64,000 nucleotides of DNA from Drosophila persimilis. Lineage: Eukaryota > Arthropoda > Insecta > Diptera > Drosophilidae. Of the stretch, positions 59,146-64,000 are shown piece by piece (the stretch's first letter is position 1; each line of letters opens with the position of its first letter). Position numbers and translations under genes: made by a program. The stretch spans positions 1 to 64,000 of the forward strand of contig NW_020825365.1 of the NCBI RefSeq assembly GCF_003286085.1, written 5' to 3'. The notes beneath the pieces were generated by a model, which saw only the letters and a program-made list of their open reading frames with translations, made no database searches and was not told the origin of the DNA.

Positions 59146-61928
59146 AACACGGGAACTCACAGACCGTACCCTGGGGGACATATCGCATATCGCATATCGC
59201 CTTCGTCTCTTGCATGCTAATGAAAGTGAAAACTGATCAGAATTCCATTAGCGTTAAAGTTCCAATACGGGCTTTAAATAACGTACACCAAGATTTATCA
59301 CACGCTCCACAGAGACAACCCAAACAAGACATAGAAAAACCCCCTGAAATCGAAATGTTTGAAAATACTTGTCAAATAACAAGTGTCGCTTCTCCACTTT
59401 TCCTTTTGTATTATTTTTCCGGTTAATTTATGTCACTCATTTATGTCACTACTCATGTCACGGAACTGACTATCAGAGTGAATTGTTGTGCCGGAACATG
59501 TGGGTGTGTGTTTGTGAGTGTTTATGTGTATGTAGGGTGCACGACAAAAGCTGCAAAAGCAATTCTTCACAAAAATGAAGCGCAATAGCGAGCGCGTGGC
59601 AAAACCGAGGAAAAAAACTCCAGAAACAGCAGCAACAGGAACAGAAGAAGCACCAGCCTCTCCAATTGCAGTTAAGAAATCGCAACGCAGTTCGTAAATA
59701 AAACCGGACAGCAGGGTGCCCGTGTCCTTGTCCATGCAGAAGGAGTAATTGTGATGATTCTGATGCTGATGATGATGCTGGGGCAAAACCTCAACCTCAT
59801 TAATGGGGCATGAATGAAGCGTTGTCAACAAAGCCAAATGATAGGGGGAGGGTGGAGGACTCTTGGGAGTGTTCCACCGACCAACCCTTAACCCTCAACC
59901 ATGTCCCCTGTTGCTGCCTGGTTGATTGTTGCCTTGTTAACACCCACAACATTTTTGCAGCTATTGCTGTTGCCGTTGCAGCTGTTGCTTCTGTGTGTGT
60001 GTGTGTGTATCTGTTTAAATTTATCTGTAGATCAAGCCACAAACGAATGCCACTTACTCCACTTGCTGTTGCCTTCTGAGATGACATGCAAGAAAAGGGG
60101 GTTTGCCACTTGAGAAAATTTTAGAAGATTATCGATCTGGAAGGGGAAATGAATTTGCCTAAGCGGCAGGCAGTGAAAAAAACTTTAAGAGGAAATTAAG
60201 CAGTGACTGAGTCCCGATACGCTCCACCACTCTACACTCAGCATTGTTTGGGACATTTAATGAACCTGCGACCACGTACGGTTTTGCTTTCAGCCCCTGG
60301 AATTCGAGTGGTGGCAAACGGACTCTCGCTGTCACCGCCGTTTCTAGCTAATTGACAGAGACGGGGCTTACATGATCTCTCTCTTTCTCTGTCTCTCTAT
60401 CTCTCTCTAATTGCTGTGAATAAACACAAGTGGGAGGAAATGTCATAGCGTGGCATGGCATAGCATGTTGTGGGCTGACCGAACAGATTGCTGTCTGATT
60501 CTCATTCTAATTCCAACTCAAAGAACAAATGCTGTTCGACTCAGACTCTGACTCTTCGAATCCCATTGCTATTGCCATTTCCATTTACAATTTCCCTTTA
60601 GCAAAAACAATCCCATTCCCATTCAGGACACGTACCAACCAGCAACCAAATGAAATAAAACTACGCCCACCATCATCACCGCCCATCTCCACTATCTTGC
60701 TTTGTTGTTGTTGAAGATGAAGAGGAAGAAGAAGAAGATGAACTGTAATACAAACAAAGGCAGCTGGCAATCGTTTAAACTGCCGCCAAACTCAATTATT
60801 CAAATGGGCGTGGAGAAGGCGTGGCAATGCCACGACGCCACAACGCGCGGCAGAAACACATGTGCCCCAAGTGCCACTCGCTTTGCGGTTTGCAATTTGA
60901 CATTTAATCAAAGCGAAAACCTAACCAAAATGCCACTCAGTGTTGCATGCCTCGATATCCATTCAAGTACCGTTTTTGCGGTCTGTCTCTCTCTCTCTCT
61001 TTGTCTGTCTTTCGTGCTTGACGCGTTATCTTCTGAATCCATGCCTCCTGTTGTTGCCTCCTGCTGTTGCCTGACTTTCATCTTAATTGAAATCAAATCA
61101 AAGTATTTTCACTCACCAAATGGAATTGTCTGTTGCCTGGCTCTTGGCCGTTGTTGATTTTTTGGGTCTACTCTTGGCAACAGTTGCTAAACAGAACGGA
61201 ACGATAGACCAGTCAACGGAACAGAAGTTGACTCTGCTGCCACTGCTGCTGCTGCAACAACTAATGACTGACCATTGTTGTCGGTCTCTCGATTTTACAC
61301 TCAATTTGCTGGTATTGTGGCTTATTGTTTCATAAATTATTTATTAGAAAATTTTATTTGTTTCTGTCTCTATGTCTGTCTGCCTTGAATGTGTCTGCCT
61401 GTCTGCCCCCGAGAGAATTTAATTGGGAATTGCTGTGCATTGTCCTGCGTTTACTTGATTATCAAATGAATTGAGGGTTGCTATCGGGATTCAGGATTGT
61501 GGATTGCAACTGTGTGGCAGTGGGATAGTGGACACTGTCAACATTTGCCATTCCATTCCAGTGCGTGTTCCGGGGGCTGACAATGTAATTTGGGGCACAT
61601 GATTATTAAACCAATATTGCGAGGAGGAGCAGCAGCGCGTATTCCTCTGATTATGCAAAGCAACTGAGGGGCAAAACCATTGTTCAAACTGCAATTCAAG
61701 GCGTACATCAAATGGCAGCTTAACAAACATAACGCAAAATATGTCTGCCAAACGAATAAAAATCCACACAGTAAGAGACAAATTTAAAAATCAGTTCGAA
61801 TTTACAACTCAGTTCAACTCACAAATGTCTAGAATTTTCTTTTAGGGTCTTTACAAAACATAAAAAACTTTAAAATACAAATATATATTATATAAATATA
61901 TTTTAGCCGAATATTTTAGTTTATTATT
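59146..61928. other. Upstream DNA without a supported gene
   Basis: Contains short CT, GT and trinucleotide tracts (for example 59986-60009 and 60713-60740). No domain-bearing frame on either strand. Confidence 0.45.
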
Positions 61929-62232
61929 TATACTCAATACTTTAAATGAGTATAGGGGTATATGTATTAGATTTTTGGTGAAAATGGAGGCGACCTCATA
62001 AAGTATATATACATATATATTCAAAAGCCGAGTCGATTCAGCCATGTCTGTCTGTCCGCCTGTCCGTCCGTCCGTCTGTCCGTCTGTCCGTGCCTATAAG
62101 CGCATAGTGGTCAGAGGCACAATGTACAAGGTTCAATGTACGCGGCGGCTGCCGGAGGAGAGCCATACCGACAAAGTATCGGGTATAAATGTAGAGTTGC
62201 GGCCTCAGCAGGAACTCACAGCGATCCCCTTC
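61929..62232 (-). mobile_element. DINE-1/INE-1-like element, strongly deleted
   Basis: Reverse orientation. TACTCAATACTTTAAATGAG and GCCGAGTCGATTCAGCC mark one end, GTATCGGGTATAAATGTAGAG and GATCCCCTTCG the other. Only about 300 bp remain, and the inner repeats are lost. Confidence 0.7.
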
Positions 62233-62858
62233 GTTTTATATTATATGTATTAAATATATTTCAAAAATATTTGTTATTAAATAATTTATTTTCAATATGA
62301 AATACGAACGTACTTTTTACTAAAATATATTCTTATTAATTTCAAAATATAAATTAAACCCATTTTTCTTTCTATTCTCACTCTCTTAGGCAGAAATAAA
62401 AAAATGTAAATGTAAATATTACAAATTTCAGTTATATTTTCTCTGGGTGCACACATATCATACGCCCTTATCCATCCGCCCATGCAAATACAAAGCAATC
62501 CGAGTGCTCATTAACGCTTTGTAAAATGTGCAGCCTGGCGACCATTTTCTTGCATGACAGCACGCAACGGAGTCTTACGATGCCTTTACAGAGGGCGAGC
62601 GATAGGGACTGGATTGGATTGGGTCAGGATGGCACATTTATGATGTCGCGTCGCGACAAGGCAACTCCTCATTAGAAATGCGTAAAAATTCAACGAAGCA
62701 GCAACAACAGCAAGCCCCAGTCATGCCTCGTCTGTGGCGGCTAAAGAGCCTGTCAGAGAGGGATATAAAAGGGCGCAGAGTTCGGAGGAGTAATTGCCGC
62801 CGTTTTAGTAAGCAGCAACGCAGTCAGACGCTTCCTTTGGGTGGAAATGGTTGCTTAA

Positions 62859-63547
62859 TTATACCCGATACTCAAAATGAGTATTGGGGTATATTAGATT
62901 TGTGGTAAAAGTGGATGTGTGTAACGTCCAGAAGGAATCGTTTCCGACCCCATAAAGTATACATATTCTTGATCAGCATCAATAGCCGAGTCGATTGAGC
63001 CCTGTCTGTCCGTCTGTCTGTCTGTCCGTCCGTCCCTATCAGCGCCTATTGCTCAAAGCCTATAAGAGCTAGAGCAACGATGTATTGGATCCAGACTTCT
63101 GTGATATGTCACTGTTACGAAAATATTTCAAAACTTTGCCCCGCCCACTTTCGCCTCCACAAAGGGCGAAAATTTGAGGCATCCATAATTTCAAAGATAC
63201 GAGAAAACAGCTATATCTTCTAAAGTGCAAAATCTGACACAGATCGTATAATTATTATAGCCAGAATCCAGAAAACAATTTCATTCTTTCTCGCTCTGTC
63301 TCTCTTTAACACACAGGTTTCATGGTCCGGACTTCTGTTAGATCTCGATATAAAACGTATATCTCCAAATTTCGCCCCACCACCTTCCGCCCCCACAAAG
63401 GACAAAAATCTGTTGCATCCACAATATTGCAATATTGTCGTGTCGTTTAATGTTAGCGGCGTCTGCCGGAGGAGAGCCATACTGACCAAGTATCGGATAT
63501 AAATATAGAGTTGCGGTCTCCGCAGCAACTCGCAACGTTCCCCCTCG
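62859..63547 (-). mobile_element. DINE-1/INE-1-like element
   Basis: Reverse orientation, about 690 bp, from TTATACCCGATACTC to CAACGTTCCCCCTCG. Retains the GTCTGTCCGTCC tract and one GCCCCGCCCACTTTCGCC block. Non-coding. Confidence 0.85.
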
Positions 63548-64000
63548 TTTTCTTCTAAATTTTGCCATTTTGCATCCGCTGGGCTATGCGTTATGCCCTT
63601 CAATTGGGGGTGGTGAATAGTGGTGGTTAAATAAAATCAAATTTCAAAAAGAACAAAGAAACCGATGGAAAAGAACGAGTTAAAACAGCACACCAAAGGC
63701 CAAAACAGGCAAAAGAAAGGCTTAATGGTCCTTAAGCGATGGCACGACCGTAAGGATATCACAAATAGTACTGGGAGGTGGAGGTAGTCGCTGAGAGAGA
63801 GAGAGTGACCGCAATTAATTAAACCACAAGGCGGTGGCTATGGCAATCCCGATGCGAGGAAGCCACAACCGCTGGCAATACAAAATAATTATAACAATTT
63901 TCAGGAAGTGCTTCAGACAGACTCAGCATTATAAAATAAATTGAAATAAAATAAAATAATATTAAGTTTGACGGCATTTTTGGGCAATAAAATGCCATGC

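Overview
The window is nuclear DNA of a Drosophila species. It has short GT-AG introns, Kozak-type starts, and many DINE-1/INE-1-type repeats carrying the TTATACCCGATACT / AGTATCGGGTATAA inverted ends that I associate with the obscura group (pseudoobscura/miranda type; the species assignment is inference). I see no prokaryotic signals, rRNA, convincing tRNA or CRISPR.

Layout. (1) 1-14,520 is a repeat-rich block of head-to-tail pieces. Two related units (about 1-1,440 and 1,441-3,180) carry decayed Gag zinc knuckles followed by 230-bp tandem repeats and a promoter-like module. A 4.3-kb jockey-clade non-LTR element (Gag and pol pseudogenes, 3,919-7,193) is bracketed by 0.75-kb direct repeats. 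Beyond it lie a 355-bp tandem duplication, further ORF-bearing pieces and another direct-repeat-bracketed ORF (12,845-13,819). The organisation recalls telomeric HeT-A/TART arrays, although it abuts an ordinary gene. (2) 14,521-17,764 is apparently single-copy DNA and the 3' UTR region of Rim. (3) 17,765-55,590, minus strand, is the gene for Rim, the presynaptic active-zone scaffold (zinc finger, PDZ, C2A, C2B). I place sixteen coding exons that join in one frame, predicting about 1,362 residues. They include a proposed 37-nt microexon and a proposed first coding exon. (4) 19,743-25,531, plus strand, nested in one Rim intron, holds three tandem intact genes for SV2-like major facilitator transporters of 474, 490 and 486 residues. 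(5) The 5' introns and upstream DNA (46-64 kb) hold six DINE-1-like insertions, one a fold-back pair, and a fragment of an R1/LOA-type retrotransposon.

Functionally, Rim organises vesicle release sites by binding vesicles, Munc13 and Ca2+ channels. The nested transporters resemble synaptic vesicle protein 2, though their substrates cannot be read from sequence. Shared location does not by itself show shared function. The left block is mobile-element material with no intact full-length element that I can see.
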